Below the pieces are notes generated by a model that had not been told where the DNA came from, made no database searches, and saw only the letters and a list, made by a program, of their open reading frames with translations. The translations under genes and the position numbers were made by a program. A DNA stretch of 64,000 nucleotides. Source: Arthrobacter globiformis. Its GTDB lineage: Bacteria > Actinomycetota > Actinomycetes > Actinomycetales > Micrococcaceae. Positions 16,361 to 25,328 of this stretch are shown one piece after another. Each line of letters opens with the position of its first letter. The stretch's first letter is position 1. The stretch covers positions 806,001-870,000 of the forward strand of contig NZ_JAUSYZ010000001.1 of assembly GCF_030817195.1 (NCBI RefSeq). Reading direction: 5' to 3'.

Positions 16361-18061
16361 ATGGCACCCGCCGATTTCACCACCGGTGCCCGCCCGGTCA
16401 AAGCAGCCCGCGGCACCGAGCTCACCGCCAAGTCCTGGCAGACCGAGGCACCCCTGCGCATGCTCATGAACAACCTTGATCCCGACGTCGCCGAACGCCC
16501 CGATGACCTGGTGGTCTATGGCGGAACCGGCCGGGCCGTCCGCAGCTGGGCAGCGTTCGATGCCATCACCCGCACCCTGGAAACCATGGACAAGGACGAG
16601 ACCCTGCTGGTTCAGTCCGGCAAACCCGTCGGCGTCTTCCGAACCAACGAATGGGCGCCGCGCGTGCTGCTGGCCAACTCCAACCTCGTCGGTGACTGGG
16701 CCACGTGGCCGGAATTCCGCCGGCTCGAGGCTGAGGGCCTGATGATGTACGGCCAGATGACGGCCGGCTCCTGGATCTACATCGGCACCCAGGGCATCCT
16801 GCAGGGCACCTTCGAGACCTTCGCCGCGATCGCCCGCAAGCTGACCGGGGACGAGAACGGCACGCTCGCCGGGACCCTGACGCTGACCGGCGGCTGCGGC
16901 GGCATGGGCGGCGCGCAGCCCCTCGCCGTCACCCTGAACGAGGGCGCCTGCCTGATTGTCGACGTCGACGAGACCCGCCTGCGCCGACGGGCCGGCAAGC
17001 GTTACCTGGACGAGGTGGAGACCGATCTCGACGCCGCCATCGCCAAGGTCCTCAAAGCCAAGGAAGAACGCCGCGGCTGGTCCGTGGGCTATGTGGGCAA
17101 CGCCGCCGAGGTCTTCCCCGAACTGCTGCGCCGCCACAAGGCCGGCGAGCTGACCATCGACATTGTCACGGACCAGACCTCCGCACACGACCCCCTGAGC
17201 TACCTGCCGGAGGGCATCTCCGTGGACGAGTGGCACCGCGAAGCCGAGGCTGATCCGGAGGGCTTCACCAAGAAGGCCCAGGCCTCGATGGCCAAGCACG
17301 TCCAGGCCATGGTCGAGTTCCAGGACGCCGGCGCCGAGGTGTTCGACTACGGCAACTCCATCCGCGACGAGGCCCGCAAGGGCGGCTACAGCCGGGCGTT
17401 CGAGTTCCCCGGCTTCGTCCCGGCCTACATCCGCCCGCTGTTCTGCGAGGGCCTGGGCCCGTTCCGCTGGGTGGCACTCTCCGGCGACCCCGAGGATATC
17501 GCCGTCACGGACCAGGCCATCAAGGAACTCTTCCCCGAGAACAAGCACCTGCACCGCTGGATCGACGCAGCCGGCGAGCGGGTCGAGTTCGAAGGCCTGC
17601 CGGCCCGTATTTGCTGGCTGGGCTACGGCGAACGCGCCAAGGCGGGCCTGCTGTTCAACCAGCTGGTCAAGGAAGGCAAGGTCAAGGCGCCCATCGTGAT
17701 CGGCCGCGACCACCTGGACTCCGGCTCCGTCGCCTCGCCGTACCGGGAAACGGAAGCGATGGCCGACGGTTCGGACGCCATCGCCGACTGGCCGCTGCTC
17801 AACGCACTGCTCAACACCGCCTCCGGCGCCACCTGGGTTTCCATCCACCACGGCGGGGGAGTGGGCATCGGCCGCTCCATCCACGCAGGCCAGGTTTCCG
17901 TCGCCGACGGTACCGACCTCGCGGCGCAGAAGCTTGAGCGGCTCCTCACCAACGACCCCGGCATGGGCGTCATCCGCCATGTCGACGCCGGCTACGACCG
18001 CGCCCTCGACGTCGCCAAGGAACGCGGCGTCCGCATCCCCATGAACGAAAAGACAAAGTAG
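16361..18061 (+). CDS. hutU: Urocanate hydratase
   Basis: A 566-residue cytosolic enzyme that adds water to urocanate to give 4-imidazolone-5-propionate, the second step of histidine breakdown, using tightly bound NAD+. The sequence is typical over its whole length: VVYGGTGRAVRSW, QSGKPVGVFRTNEWAPRV, MTAGSWIYIGTQGILQGT, TLTGGCGGMGGAQP, FDYGNSIRDEARKGGY, RPLFCEGLGPFRW, and DHLDSGSVASPYRETEAM near the C terminus. ATG 16361 is preceded by AAGGAG. It is followed by hutH after five bases, forming one operon controlled from the operator at 16211. Confidence 0.97.
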   Translation: MAPADFTTGARPVKAARGTELTAKSWQTEAPLRMLMNNLDPDVAERPDDLVVYGGTGRAVRSWAAFDAITRTLETMDKDETLLVQSGKPVGVFRTNEWAPRVLLANSNLVGDWATWPEFRRLEAEGLMMYGQMTAGSWIYIGTQGILQGTFETFAAIARKLTGDENGTLAGTLTLTGGCGGMGGAQPLAVTLNEGACLIVDVDETRLRRRAGKRYLDEVETDLDAAIAKVLKAKEERRGWSVGYVGNAAEVFPELLRRHKAGELTIDIVTDQTSAHDPLSYLPEGISVDEWHREAEADPEGFTKKAQASMAKHVQAMVEFQDAGAEVFDYGNSIRDEARKGGYSRAFEFPGFVPAYIRPLFCEGLGPFRWVALSGDPEDIAVTDQAIKELFPENKHLHRWIDAAGERVEFEGLPARICWLGYGERAKAGLLFNQLVKEGKVKAPIVIGRDHLDSGSVASPYRETEAMADGSDAIADWPLLNALLNTASGATWVSIHHGGGVGIGRSIHAGQVSVADGTDLAAQKLERLLTNDPGMGVIRHVDAGYDRALDVAKERGVRIPMNEKTK

Positions 18062-18066
18062 GAATC

Positions 18067-19659
18067 ATGACCATCACCACCCACGAACCGCTTACCGTTA
18101 CCCTCGGTGCCAGCGGTGTCACGCCCGAGGACGTGCTCGCCGTCGCACGCCACGACGCCAAGGTGACCGTCTCCCAGGACGCCCTGGACACGGTCGCCAA
18201 AGTCCGCGCGCACATCGACGAACTGGCCCACAGTGACGTGCCCGCATACGGTATCTCCACGGGCTTCGGCGCGCTGGCCAACCGGCACATCCCCGGCGAG
18301 CTGCGAACCCAGCTGCAGAAATCGCTCATCCGCAGCCACGCCGCCGGCATGGGTCCGGCGGTGGAGCGCGAGGTGGTCCGCGGCATCATGTTCCTGCGCG
18401 CCAAGACCCTGGCATCGGGCCGGACCGGGGTCCGGCCCGTGGTCCTGCAGACCATGGTGGATGTGCTGAACGCCGGCATCACCCCGGTGGTCCGCGAGTT
18501 CGGTTCGCTGGGCTGCTCCGGCGACCTCGCACCGCTGTCCCACTGCGCCCTGGTCCTTATGGGCGAAGGCGAGGCAGCCGGACCCGACGGCGAACTCTAC
18601 GGGGGTGCCGGCCAGCCCACTGTTGCCGAGCTGCTCGCCGCCCACGGCATCGAGCCGGTGACCCTGGCCGAGAAGGAAGGGCTGGCGCTGGTCAACGGCA
18701 CCGAGGGCATGCTGGGCATGCTCCTGATGGCCATTGCGGACCTGCGGCAACTGCTGACGACGGCGGACATCACCGCGGCGCTCAGCGTCGAGGCGCTGCT
18801 CGGCACCGACCAGGTGTTCCTGCCCGAGCTCCACGCCGCCCTGCGGCCGCACCCGGGCCAGGCGGCCAGTGCCGACAACATGCTCCGGGTCCTGTCCGAC
18901 TCAGCGATCGTTGCCTCGCACCGCGTGGGTGATTCCCGCGTCCAGGACGCCTACTCGCTGCGCTGCGCACCGCAGGTCGCGGGCGCCGTCCGGGACACCG
19001 TCGACCACGCTGAACTGGTGGCCTCCCGTGAACTCGCGGCCGCCATCGACAACCCGGTGGTCCTGCCTGACGGCCGGGTCAGCTCCAACGGCAACTTCCA
19101 CGGTGCCCCGGTGGCCTACGTGCTCGATTACCTGGCCATCGCCGTCGCGGACCTTAGCTCCATCGCCGAACGGCGCACGGACCGCATGCTGGACCCGGCC
19201 CGCTCGCACGGCCTGCCGGCGTTCCTGGCAGCGGATCCGGGCGTGGACTCGGGCCTCATGATCGCCCAGTACACGCAGGCCGGGCTGGTCTCGGACAACA
19301 AGCGGCTCGCGGTTCCCGCGTCCGTGGACTCCATCCCGAGCTCCGCCATGCAGGAAGACCATGTGTCCATGGGCTGGCACGCTGCCCGCAAGCTCCGGAA
19401 GGCCGTGGAGAACCTGCGCCGGGTGCTCGCGATCGAACTCGTGACCTCGGCACGGGCGATTGACATGCGCACCCAGCTTTCGGCCGGCCAGCTGACGCCG
19501 GGACCTGCCGGGGCGGCGGTCCTCGAAACGCTGCGGACCGTCGTCGGAGGTCCGGGCACGGACCGGTTCCTCTCACCCGAGCTTGAGGCGGCCGACCGGC
19601 TGGTCGCCTCCGGTGCGGTGCGGACGGCAGCCGAATCCGCCGTCGGAAACCTCGCCTAA
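18067..19659 (+). CDS. hutH: Histidine ammonia-lyase
   Basis: A 530-residue enzyme that deaminates histidine to urocanate and ammonia, the first committed step of the pathway. The MIO cofactor triad lies in GSLGCSGDLAPLSH, so the prosthetic group forms from Cys-Ser-Gly, as annotated for some actinobacterial enzymes, rather than the commoner Ala-Ser-Gly. Other family features are YGISTGFGALANRHI, NGTEGMLGML, RVQDAYSLRCAPQV, SSNGNFHG and SSAMQEDHVSMG. It follows hutU with only AGGAATC-type spacing, so the two are co-translated. A perfect 30-bp palindrome starts 14 bases after its stop. No hutI or hutF gene is present in the window, so imidazolonepropionase must be encoded elsewhere. Confidence 0.97.
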   Translation: MTITTHEPLTVTLGASGVTPEDVLAVARHDAKVTVSQDALDTVAKVRAHIDELAHSDVPAYGISTGFGALANRHIPGELRTQLQKSLIRSHAAGMGPAVEREVVRGIMFLRAKTLASGRTGVRPVVLQTMVDVLNAGITPVVREFGSLGCSGDLAPLSHCALVLMGEGEAAGPDGELYGGAGQPTVAELLAAHGIEPVTLAEKEGLALVNGTEGMLGMLLMAIADLRQLLTTADITAALSVEALLGTDQVFLPELHAALRPHPGQAASADNMLRVLSDSAIVASHRVGDSRVQDAYSLRCAPQVAGAVRDTVDHAELVASRELAAAIDNPVVLPDGRVSSNGNFHGAPVAYVLDYLAIAVADLSSIAERRTDRMLDPARSHGLPAFLAADPGVDSGLMIAQYTQAGLVSDNKRLAVPASVDSIPSSAMQEDHVSMGWHAARKLRKAVENLRRVLAIELVTSARAIDMRTQLSAGQLTPGPAGAAVLETLRTVVGGPGTDRFLSPELEAADRLVASGAVRTAAESAVGNLA

Positions 19660-19672
19660 AGGTGAACAATGT

Positions 19673-19702
19673 GCACCGCCGGCAAATATTTGCCGGCGGT
19701 GC
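19673..19702. terminator. Perfect 30-bp palindrome after hutH
   Basis: GCACCGCCGGCAAAT followed directly by its reverse complement, 14 bases after the hutH stop. The stem is GC-rich at the base with an AAATATTT centre and no T-tract. Its position suggests termination or mRNA 3'-end protection for the hut operon; an operator is the alternative. Confidence 0.6.
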
Positions 19703-19739
19703 CGAAATAGTCTGCAACGCGCCGCACAGGGCCCGGCGA

Positions 19740-19781
19740 GTGTAGTAGAACTAAAGGTGTAGTAAAAGTCACATCAAAGAA
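19740..19781. promoter_or_regulatory. Direct repeats and GTCACATCAA motif before small gene
   Basis: GTGTAGTAGAA (19740-19750) and GTGTAGTAAAA (19757-19767) are direct repeats 17 bases apart, followed by GTCACATCAAAGAA, which resembles the elements at 10727 and 38143. The promoter of the 19825 gene probably lies here. Confidence 0.4.
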
Positions 19782-19824
19782 GCTGTGGCGTAAGAAGAAC
19801 ATCCACAAAGGGGTAGAAGTTCAC

Positions 19825-20061
19825 ATGAAAGCACGCGGGACAGTCCTGTCCAGACGCATCGCACACGCCGCTACGGTTTCCGACTGGGGATCGCTGCACG
19901 TGGGCGAGCGGGTCGAGATCATCAAGCAGGCGCACGTAATTGCGGCAGGCGAGGTGGAGGAAATCTCACGGAGCGGAAACGTGTTGTGGCTGGTCCGCGG
20001 CGGAGCAGCAGAGTCGCAGCTCTTTATGAAGTCCGACGGCGTGCAGGTGCGCCGGATGTAA
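19825..20061 (+). CDS. Small hypothetical protein
   Basis: A 78-residue protein I do not assign to a family. It is basic, lacks a signal peptide or membrane segment, and has a beta-rich pattern: LHVGERVEIIKQAHVIAAG, EVEEISRSGNVLWLV, SQLFMKSDGVQVRRM, suggestive of a small SH3-like or Tudor-like barrel. ATG 19825 follows an AAGGGGTAGAAG ribosome site. The well-formed promoter-like repeats upstream and the strong terminator downstream indicate a monocistronic, well-expressed gene. Confidence 0.75.
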   Translation: MKARGTVLSRRIAHAATVSDWGSLHVGERVEIIKQAHVIAAGEVEEISRSGNVLWLVRGGAAESQLFMKSDGVQVRRM

Positions 20062-20102
20062 TCCGGCTGAAGCCGTGCGGTAGAACGCACACAAGAAATC
20101 AA

Positions 20103-20166
20103 GAAGCCCCCGACCTTGGATCATTCGGCCTTTCGGCCAGAATGAGCCCAGGATCGGGGGCTTTTT
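20103..20166. terminator. Bidirectional intrinsic terminator
   Basis: AGCCCCCGA (20105-20113) pairs with TCGGGGGCT (20154-20162) and is followed by a T-tract; an inner CATTCGGCC/GGCCAGAATG hairpin extends it. It separates the rightward small gene from the convergent gene at 20173. Confidence 0.85.
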
Positions 20167-20172
20167 CGCGTG

Positions 20173-20433
20173 TTAGGCTGCGATGTCCTCGTGTGTTTCA
20201 CCGAAGGGAACAGACTCGTCGAGGGCCACCGTGTAACGGCCTGGCTCCAGGCGCGTGACCTTGATGCCGCAGGTGCCTTCCTGGGCAGCCGTTTGGATCA
20301 GAGTCTCTACGGCGCTTTCCAGGCCGTGGTGGACCTGGTCGGCACTGGTGAATGCCAGGTCGATGGACCGGGCATCCGCGGAGCGGGACGCGCTCGTAGG
20401 AGCGGTTGGGCGCTCCATGGTTGCTGTGCTCAT
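20173..20433 (-). CDS. Small hypothetical protein
   Basis: An 86-residue protein without an assigned family. After a Ser/Thr/Ala-rich N terminus (MSTATMERPTAPTSAS) comes a helical segment (SADQVHHGLESAVETLIQTA) and a strand-rich end (GTCGIKVTRLEPGRYTVALD), acidic overall. No membrane segment is seen. ATG 20433 is used because the longer in-frame extension has no coding character. It stands alone, convergent to the 19825 gene, and its promoter must lie in the AT-richer stretch 20440-20550 shared with the divergent antiporter. Confidence 0.6.
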   Translation of the reverse strand: MSTATMERPTAPTSASRSADARSIDLAFTSADQVHHGLESAVETLIQTAAQEGTCGIKVTRLEPGRYTVALDESVPFGETHEDIAA

Positions 20434-20655
20434 GTACTGACTTTCTATGGTTTTTGCCGGGGGGCAGTAGACCATTCTACCGGGAATCGGCATAAAGGTC
20501 AGATGACTGTCATTTGACAAGCTTGTTGACGATAGTTGTCTTATCAACCATTCTGCCCTTGCGCGGCATTTGGAAGCGATCCTGAGCCACGCTCCCTCGT
20601 GCCTTGCGCGCTAGTGTTGGTCAGGTCCGAGAGGCCGACGGCGCAGGAGGCGACC

Positions 20656-21960
20656 GTGTTTGAAGGTGCCAGCATCATGTTCGCCGCGGCGGGTGTAGCC
20701 GTCTTTGTTGCCGCGATCCTGCCCAAGGCCCTGCGCAATGCTCCAATCTCCATGCCGATGGTGTTCCTGGGCGCCGGTGCCGCCGCCTTCGGCCTGCTTC
20801 CCCATCTTCCCGACCCGAGCCCTGTCCAGCACCCTGAGCTGACGCTGCATCTGACCGAGGTGTGTGTGATCATCTCGCTGATGGGAGCCGGGCTGGCGCT
20901 GGACCGTCCGGTGGGGCGGCGGAACTGGGCCACCACCTGGCGGATGCTCGGTATCGCCATGCCCCTGTGCATGCTCGGCCTGACGCTCCTCGGACTCTGG
21001 CTGCTGGGCCTGGGACTCGCCGCCGCGCTACTCGTGGCCGCCGCCCTGGCCCCCACGGATCCGGTCCTGGCGTCCGAGGTGCAGGTGGGAGAGCCGGCCG
21101 ACGCGGAAGAGGCGACCGACCAGGAGGACGAGGTCAGGTTCGCCCTGACCTCGGAGGCGGGACTGAACGACGGGCTGGCCTTTCCCTTTGTGTACCTGGC
21201 CATTGCCATGAGCCTCGTGGGGACCGCGCCATCGGCCTGGTTTCCGGAGTGGTTCGGCGTGGACGTCCTGTGGCGCATCGGAATGGGCGTGCTGCTGGGC
21301 TACGCTACGGGCAAGGTGCTGGCGCGGCTGTTCTTCTCCGCCCGGCACGACAGCATCCGGCTGTCCAACCACTCCGAGGGCTTCGTTGCGCTGGCCGCCA
21401 CTTTCCTGGCGTACGGTGTCACCGAAATGATCGAGGGCTACGGCTTCATCGCGGTGTTCGTCTGTGCACTGACCATCAGGGCGGCGGAGCGCACCCACGG
21501 CTACCACCGCATTCTTCACTCCTATGTGGAACAGCTCGAGCGGCTCCTGACGGTGGTCATCCTGGTCCTCTTGGGCGGAGCGATCGCGCGGGGCCTGCTG
21601 GCCGACGTCGGGTGGGCCGAAGTTGGCGTGGCGCTGGCCTTCCTGGTCCTGGTCCGTCCGCTGTCCGGCTGGCTGGCGCTGACACGCGGCAAGACCGGTC
21701 CCCGGGAGCGGATCGCCATTTCCTTCTTCGGCATCCGGGGCATCGGCTCGCTGTATTACCTTGCTTACGCCTTGGGTCAGGGCGGTTTCGTGGACCAGGC
21801 GCAGCGCCTGTGGAGCATCATCGGACTCGTCGTGGCCATGTCCGTGGTGCTGCACGGGGCCACCACGGCGCCGGTCATGAAGCGCCTGGACCGGCTCCGC
21901 GAACACAGGGCGGCCGAGAAATTCGGGGACGAGGGAAAGGCGCCGCACACGCCGGTCTGA
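20656..21960 (+). CDS. CPA1-type Na+/H+ (cation/proton) antiporter
   Basis: A 434-residue membrane protein with about 11-12 hydrophobic segments. The family core LAPTDPVLASEVQVG and TSEAGLNDGLAFPFVYLA contains the conserved Asp residues of the NhaP/CPA1 ion-binding site, and FFGIRGIGSLYYLAYAL matches a late conserved helix. It exchanges Na+ or K+ for protons across the cytoplasmic membrane for pH and salt balance. GTG 20656 is selected because AGGAGG ends six bases upstream and the first helix begins soon after; the open frame upstream lacks a ribosome site. It appears monocistronic. Confidence 0.87.
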   Translation: MFEGASIMFAAAGVAVFVAAILPKALRNAPISMPMVFLGAGAAAFGLLPHLPDPSPVQHPELTLHLTEVCVIISLMGAGLALDRPVGRRNWATTWRMLGIAMPLCMLGLTLLGLWLLGLGLAAALLVAAALAPTDPVLASEVQVGEPADAEEATDQEDEVRFALTSEAGLNDGLAFPFVYLAIAMSLVGTAPSAWFPEWFGVDVLWRIGMGVLLGYATGKVLARLFFSARHDSIRLSNHSEGFVALAATFLAYGVTEMIEGYGFIAVFVCALTIRAAERTHGYHRILHSYVEQLERLLTVVILVLLGGAIARGLLADVGWAEVGVALAFLVLVRPLSGWLALTRGKTGPRERIAISFFGIRGIGSLYYLAYALGQGGFVDQAQRLWSIIGLVVAMSVVLHGATTAPVMKRLDRLREHRAAEKFGDEGKAPHTPV

Positions 21961-22024
21961 CCCGGCGGATCACGAATCACGCGGGTATTCTGCGTTCCGG
22001 CCGATCGTGTGGTGAGCTTGGATC

Positions 22025-24244
22025 ATGGCAGGCAGAAGGTTGGTATCCCGTTTGGCCCTTGCGCTGGCAAAGTTGCTGGGCTTCGTGATAGTCAGCAGCC
22101 TCTGCGGTGTCCTCGTGGCCAGCTTCCTGGTGCCCGGGGCTGCCCTCGCCGGCACCTCGGTCAGCAAATCGATTTCCTACTTCAACAGCCTGCCCACCGA
22201 ACTCGCGGTGCCTGCGCCGTCGCAAACCACCCGCATGCTGACGGCGGACGGCAAGCTCATCGCTACTTTCTACTCAGAGAACCGGGTCCGCGTTCCGCTG
22301 AAGCAGATGTCCCCGTTTATCCGGAAGGCCGTCGTCGCCATCGAGGACAGCCGGTTCTATGAGCACAGCGGCGTGGACACGCAGGGCGTCCTCCGGGCGC
22401 TGACCAGCAACCTGACCCGCGGCGACCGGCAGGGCGCCTCCACCCTCACCCAGCAGTACGTCACCAACATTGTGAACGAGTCCCTGATTTCCGAAGGCCG
22501 CGAGGACCAGGTGGTGCTCAGCGGGCAGAAGACCATGGGGGACAAGCTGCGCGAGATGCGGCTCGCCATGGCCTTGGAGAAGAAATTCACCAAGGACCAG
22601 ATCCTCGAGGGCTATCTCAACATCGTCTTCTTCAACCGCAGCGCCTATGGCATTGAGGCGGCGGCCCAGTACTTCTTCAGCGTTCCCGCCAGCAAGCTGA
22701 CCCTGCCGCAGTCTGCGCTGCTGGCGGGCCTGGTTAACAGCCCCAGCTTCTACGATCCCGTGGCCAACCCCAAGAACTCGCTGAAACGCCGCAACCAGGT
22801 CCTCGGCGAAATGCTCAAGCAGCAGATGATCACCAAGAAGCAGCATGACGCCGCGGCGGCTTCAGGGGTCGGCCTGAAGATCCGGCCTTCGCGGCAGGGG
22901 TGCGCGGCCGCCACCATGGCCCCGTACTTCTGCGACTATGTGACCCGGCTGTTCCTCAACAACCCGGCCTACGGCTCTGACACAGAGGCCCGCGAAAAGC
23001 GGCTCTTCCGCGGCGGCCTGACCATCACCACCACGCTGGACAGCAGGCTGCAGGCCAAGGCCCAGGCGCAGGTGAACGCCACCGCCGGCGCCAATCCGGA
23101 CAGGTGGGGCGCTTCGCTGGTCACCGTCCAGCCGGGCACCGGCCGGGTCCTGGCGATGGCGCAGAACACGGTGTACCTGCCCCAGCCCGGCAAGTTCGAC
23201 ACCCAGCTGAACTTCAACGTGGACGCCAAGGATGCCATCGGCAACGATCTCAACGGCGCCGGCGGGTTCCAGCCCGGATCCACCATGAAGCCCTTCACCT
23301 TCGCCGAGTGGCTGCACCAGGGCAAGACCATGACCACGGTCGTGGACGCCTCGAAGCGCGAGTACCCGCTGGGCTTCCGCTGGCGGTCCTCCTGCGGCAA
23401 GGTGGCCGGCGGCTACAGCACCAAGCAGCGCAGGGCAGGACTTGAAACGGCTGACGACCTGCAGAACGCCTCGGAGGGCTACTACCGCAAGATGCCGGCC
23501 GACTACGGGCTCTACAACTCCATCAACACGGCAACCTTTGCCGAGGCCGCGCAGCTGGACTTCTGCGGGATCCAGAACATGGTCAACGCGGTCGGGCTCC
23601 GCAGCGGGCTGGACGGGACGCCAATCAACATGCACCAGCTGGGCAACCTCCTGGGCGGCACCGGCGTTGCCCCGCTGACCATGGCCAACGCCTTTGCCAC
23701 TTTCGCCGCTGACGGCCGGTACTGCGTGCCGGTGGCCCTGGCCGGGGTGGCGGACATGGCGGGCAAAAGGCTGCCGGCGGAGGTTCAGAAGTGCAGCGAA
23801 ACCGTGGACAACAACGTAGTCCGCGGGGTGAACAAGGCATTGCAGGGCATGCTCAACAAGGGCTCCGGAATCTACATCAACCCCAAGGTGCAGAAGAGTG
23901 TGCCCGTGGCGGCAAAAACGGGCACCAACAACAGCAACGGTGCCACCTGGGTGCTGGGCTACACCACCGGCCTGGCCACGGCCTCGTTCTTCGGTGACGC
24001 CCTCGAAGGCCAGCAGCGCCCGGGCCGGAACATCACCATCAAGGGCACGCACTACGACCGCATTGACGGCTACATGATCGCGGGCCCGCAGTGGGCGAAC
24101 TACATGCTCCAGGTGGCGCGGCTCTACCCCGCTGCCGCCTTCCCCAAGCCGCCGGCGTCGATCGTCAGCAAGCCCGCGGCGAAGCCAAAGGCACCCGCCC
24201 GTCCAACCCCGAAGCCCAAGCCGAAGCCCAAGCCCAAGGATTAG
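22025..24244 (+). CDS. Class A penicillin-binding protein (bifunctional)
   Basis: A 739-residue peptidoglycan synthase with one N-terminal membrane anchor (about residues 10-42). The GT51 transglycosylase domain has AIEDSRFYEHSGVD (catalytic Glu about 102), GASTLTQQYV and FTKDQILEGYLNIVFF. The transpeptidase domain has the active Ser in GSTMKPF (about 419), SIN (about 499) and KTG in AAKTGTNN (about 632). The C terminus ends in a Lys-Pro tail (KPKPKPKPKD), which may bind wall polymers or membrane. It polymerises and cross-links peptidoglycan outside the membrane. ATG 22025 with GAGCTTGG upstream; monocistronic, convergent with hutG. Confidence 0.95.
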   Translation: MAGRRLVSRLALALAKLLGFVIVSSLCGVLVASFLVPGAALAGTSVSKSISYFNSLPTELAVPAPSQTTRMLTADGKLIATFYSENRVRVPLKQMSPFIRKAVVAIEDSRFYEHSGVDTQGVLRALTSNLTRGDRQGASTLTQQYVTNIVNESLISEGREDQVVLSGQKTMGDKLREMRLAMALEKKFTKDQILEGYLNIVFFNRSAYGIEAAAQYFFSVPASKLTLPQSALLAGLVNSPSFYDPVANPKNSLKRRNQVLGEMLKQQMITKKQHDAAAASGVGLKIRPSRQGCAAATMAPYFCDYVTRLFLNNPAYGSDTEAREKRLFRGGLTITTTLDSRLQAKAQAQVNATAGANPDRWGASLVTVQPGTGRVLAMAQNTVYLPQPGKFDTQLNFNVDAKDAIGNDLNGAGGFQPGSTMKPFTFAEWLHQGKTMTTVVDASKREYPLGFRWRSSCGKVAGGYSTKQRRAGLETADDLQNASEGYYRKMPADYGLYNSINTATFAEAAQLDFCGIQNMVNAVGLRSGLDGTPINMHQLGNLLGGTGVAPLTMANAFATFAADGRYCVPVALAGVADMAGKRLPAEVQKCSETVDNNVVRGVNKALQGMLNKGSGIYINPKVQKSVPVAAKTGTNNSNGATWVLGYTTGLATASFFGDALEGQQRPGRNITIKGTHYDRIDGYMIAGPQWANYMLQVARLYPAAAFPKPPASIVSKPAAKPKAPARPTPKPKPKPKPKD

Positions 24245-24275
24245 ACGGGGCCCGGACAAGCACCGGGACGAACGC

Positions 24276-25232
24276 TCAGCCCAGCAGGATGCTGACCAGC
24301 CGCGCGGCCACGCGGGCGGTCCGGTTGTCAATGTCGAAGGCCGGGTTCAGTTCCGCCACGTCCGCGTGCAGCAGCTTGCCGCTGGCCACCACCTGACGGC
24401 AGACGGCACTGATCACCGGCAGCGGAACGCCGTACGCCGCCGGGGCGCTGACTCCCGGGGCCACCGCCGCCGGCAGCACATCCAGGTCGATGGTCAGGTA
24501 CAGGACGTCGATCCCGCTGAGGAAATCCGCCACAAAGGCCTCGGCCGCGGCGGCGGTGCAGTCCTCGTCAAGGAGGTATTTCACCCCCAGCTCGTCGGCG
24601 GTGCTGAACAGTGCGCGCGTGTTGTTGGGTTCGGAAATTCCGACGACGGCGTACTTCAGTTCGCGCCCCGCGGCCGCTTCCGCGCGGGCCATCTGGAGGA
24701 ACGGGGTCCCGGAGCTGGGGGCGGCCTCGTCCCGTAGGTCGAAGTGGGCATCAAGGTTGAGCACGCCCAGCCGCTGGCCATCGCGTACCGCCCGGGACCC
24801 TGCCACACCGAGGTAGCTGGCGTAGGCGGTTTCGTGGCCGCCGCCCAGCAGCACGGTGAGGCGGCCGCCGTCGAGCAGCGCCGCAACGGCGAGGCCGGCG
24901 CGGGCCTGGCCTGCCTCCAGTTCGCCGTCGCGGACCGCCACGTCGCCAGCGTCGGCGACTGGCCGCTCCGAGTGGTAGGCGAGCGGGCCCAGTGCACTGC
25001 GGATGGCCGCCGGTGCGGCCGCGGCTCCGGTCCTGCCCTTGTTCCGGCGCACGCCCTCGTCACTGCAGAAGCCGAGGATCACAGCGGGGCGCTGTGTGGA
25101 GGCGCCCAGCGAAGTCTTACCGGTGGCAGGCGTTACGGCCTGCCACCACCGGCGGTGGGCTTCGCCGTCGCCGTCGTAGCGGCCCGTCCAGGGGTGGGGT
25201 TGAACGTCAACGGAAAGCACGGGAAAGTCCAT
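24276..25232 (-). CDS. hutG: Formimidoylglutamase
   Basis: A 318-residue ureohydrolase-family enzyme. Mn-binding residues are visible in GGGHET (about 125), DAHFDLR (about 153) and TIDLDVLP (about 247). In the arginase/agmatinase group the surrounding sequence (GFCSDEGVRRNKGRTGA, EPNNTRALF, GVPLPVISAVC, DVAELNPAFDIDNRTARVAAR) is that of HutG, which splits N-formimidoyl-glutamate to glutamate and formamide, the last step of histidine breakdown. It lies 4.6 kb from hutUH on the other strand, 96 bases after the purine permease. A 17-bp site matching the hut operators sits 55 bases before its start, giving it its own regulated promoter. Confidence 0.92.
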   Translation of the reverse strand: MDFPVLSVDVQPHPWTGRYDGDGEAHRRWWQAVTPATGKTSLGASTQRPAVILGFCSDEGVRRNKGRTGAAAAPAAIRSALGPLAYHSERPVADAGDVAVRDGELEAGQARAGLAVAALLDGGRLTVLLGGGHETAYASYLGVAGSRAVRDGQRLGVLNLDAHFDLRDEAAPSSGTPFLQMARAEAAAGRELKYAVVGISEPNNTRALFSTADELGVKYLLDEDCTAAAAEAFVADFLSGIDVLYLTIDLDVLPAAVAPGVSAPAAYGVPLPVISAVCRQVVASGKLLHADVAELNPAFDIDNRTARVAARLVSILLG

Positions 25233-25286
25233 GCTTCAAGCTCACCGTACGGACACAGCGAAAGCCAGCAGCGCCGCCGTCGTGAT

Positions 25287-25303
25287 GTCTGAAATACCGG
25301 AAA
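25287..25303 (+). promoter_or_regulatory. hut/IclR-type operator, site 4 (hutG promoter)
   Basis: GTCTGAAATACCGGAAA agrees at 15 of 17 positions with GTCTGGAATACCGGACA, the composite of the other three sites, and lies 55-71 bases before the hutG start. Confidence 0.62.
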
Positions 25304-25328
25304 CGACAGACCCGCGGGACGGTCGCTG

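Noticed and set aside
16295..17980. 561-codon minus-strand frame opposite hutU
   Set aside because: hutU is unmistakable on the plus strand; this is an antisense shadow.
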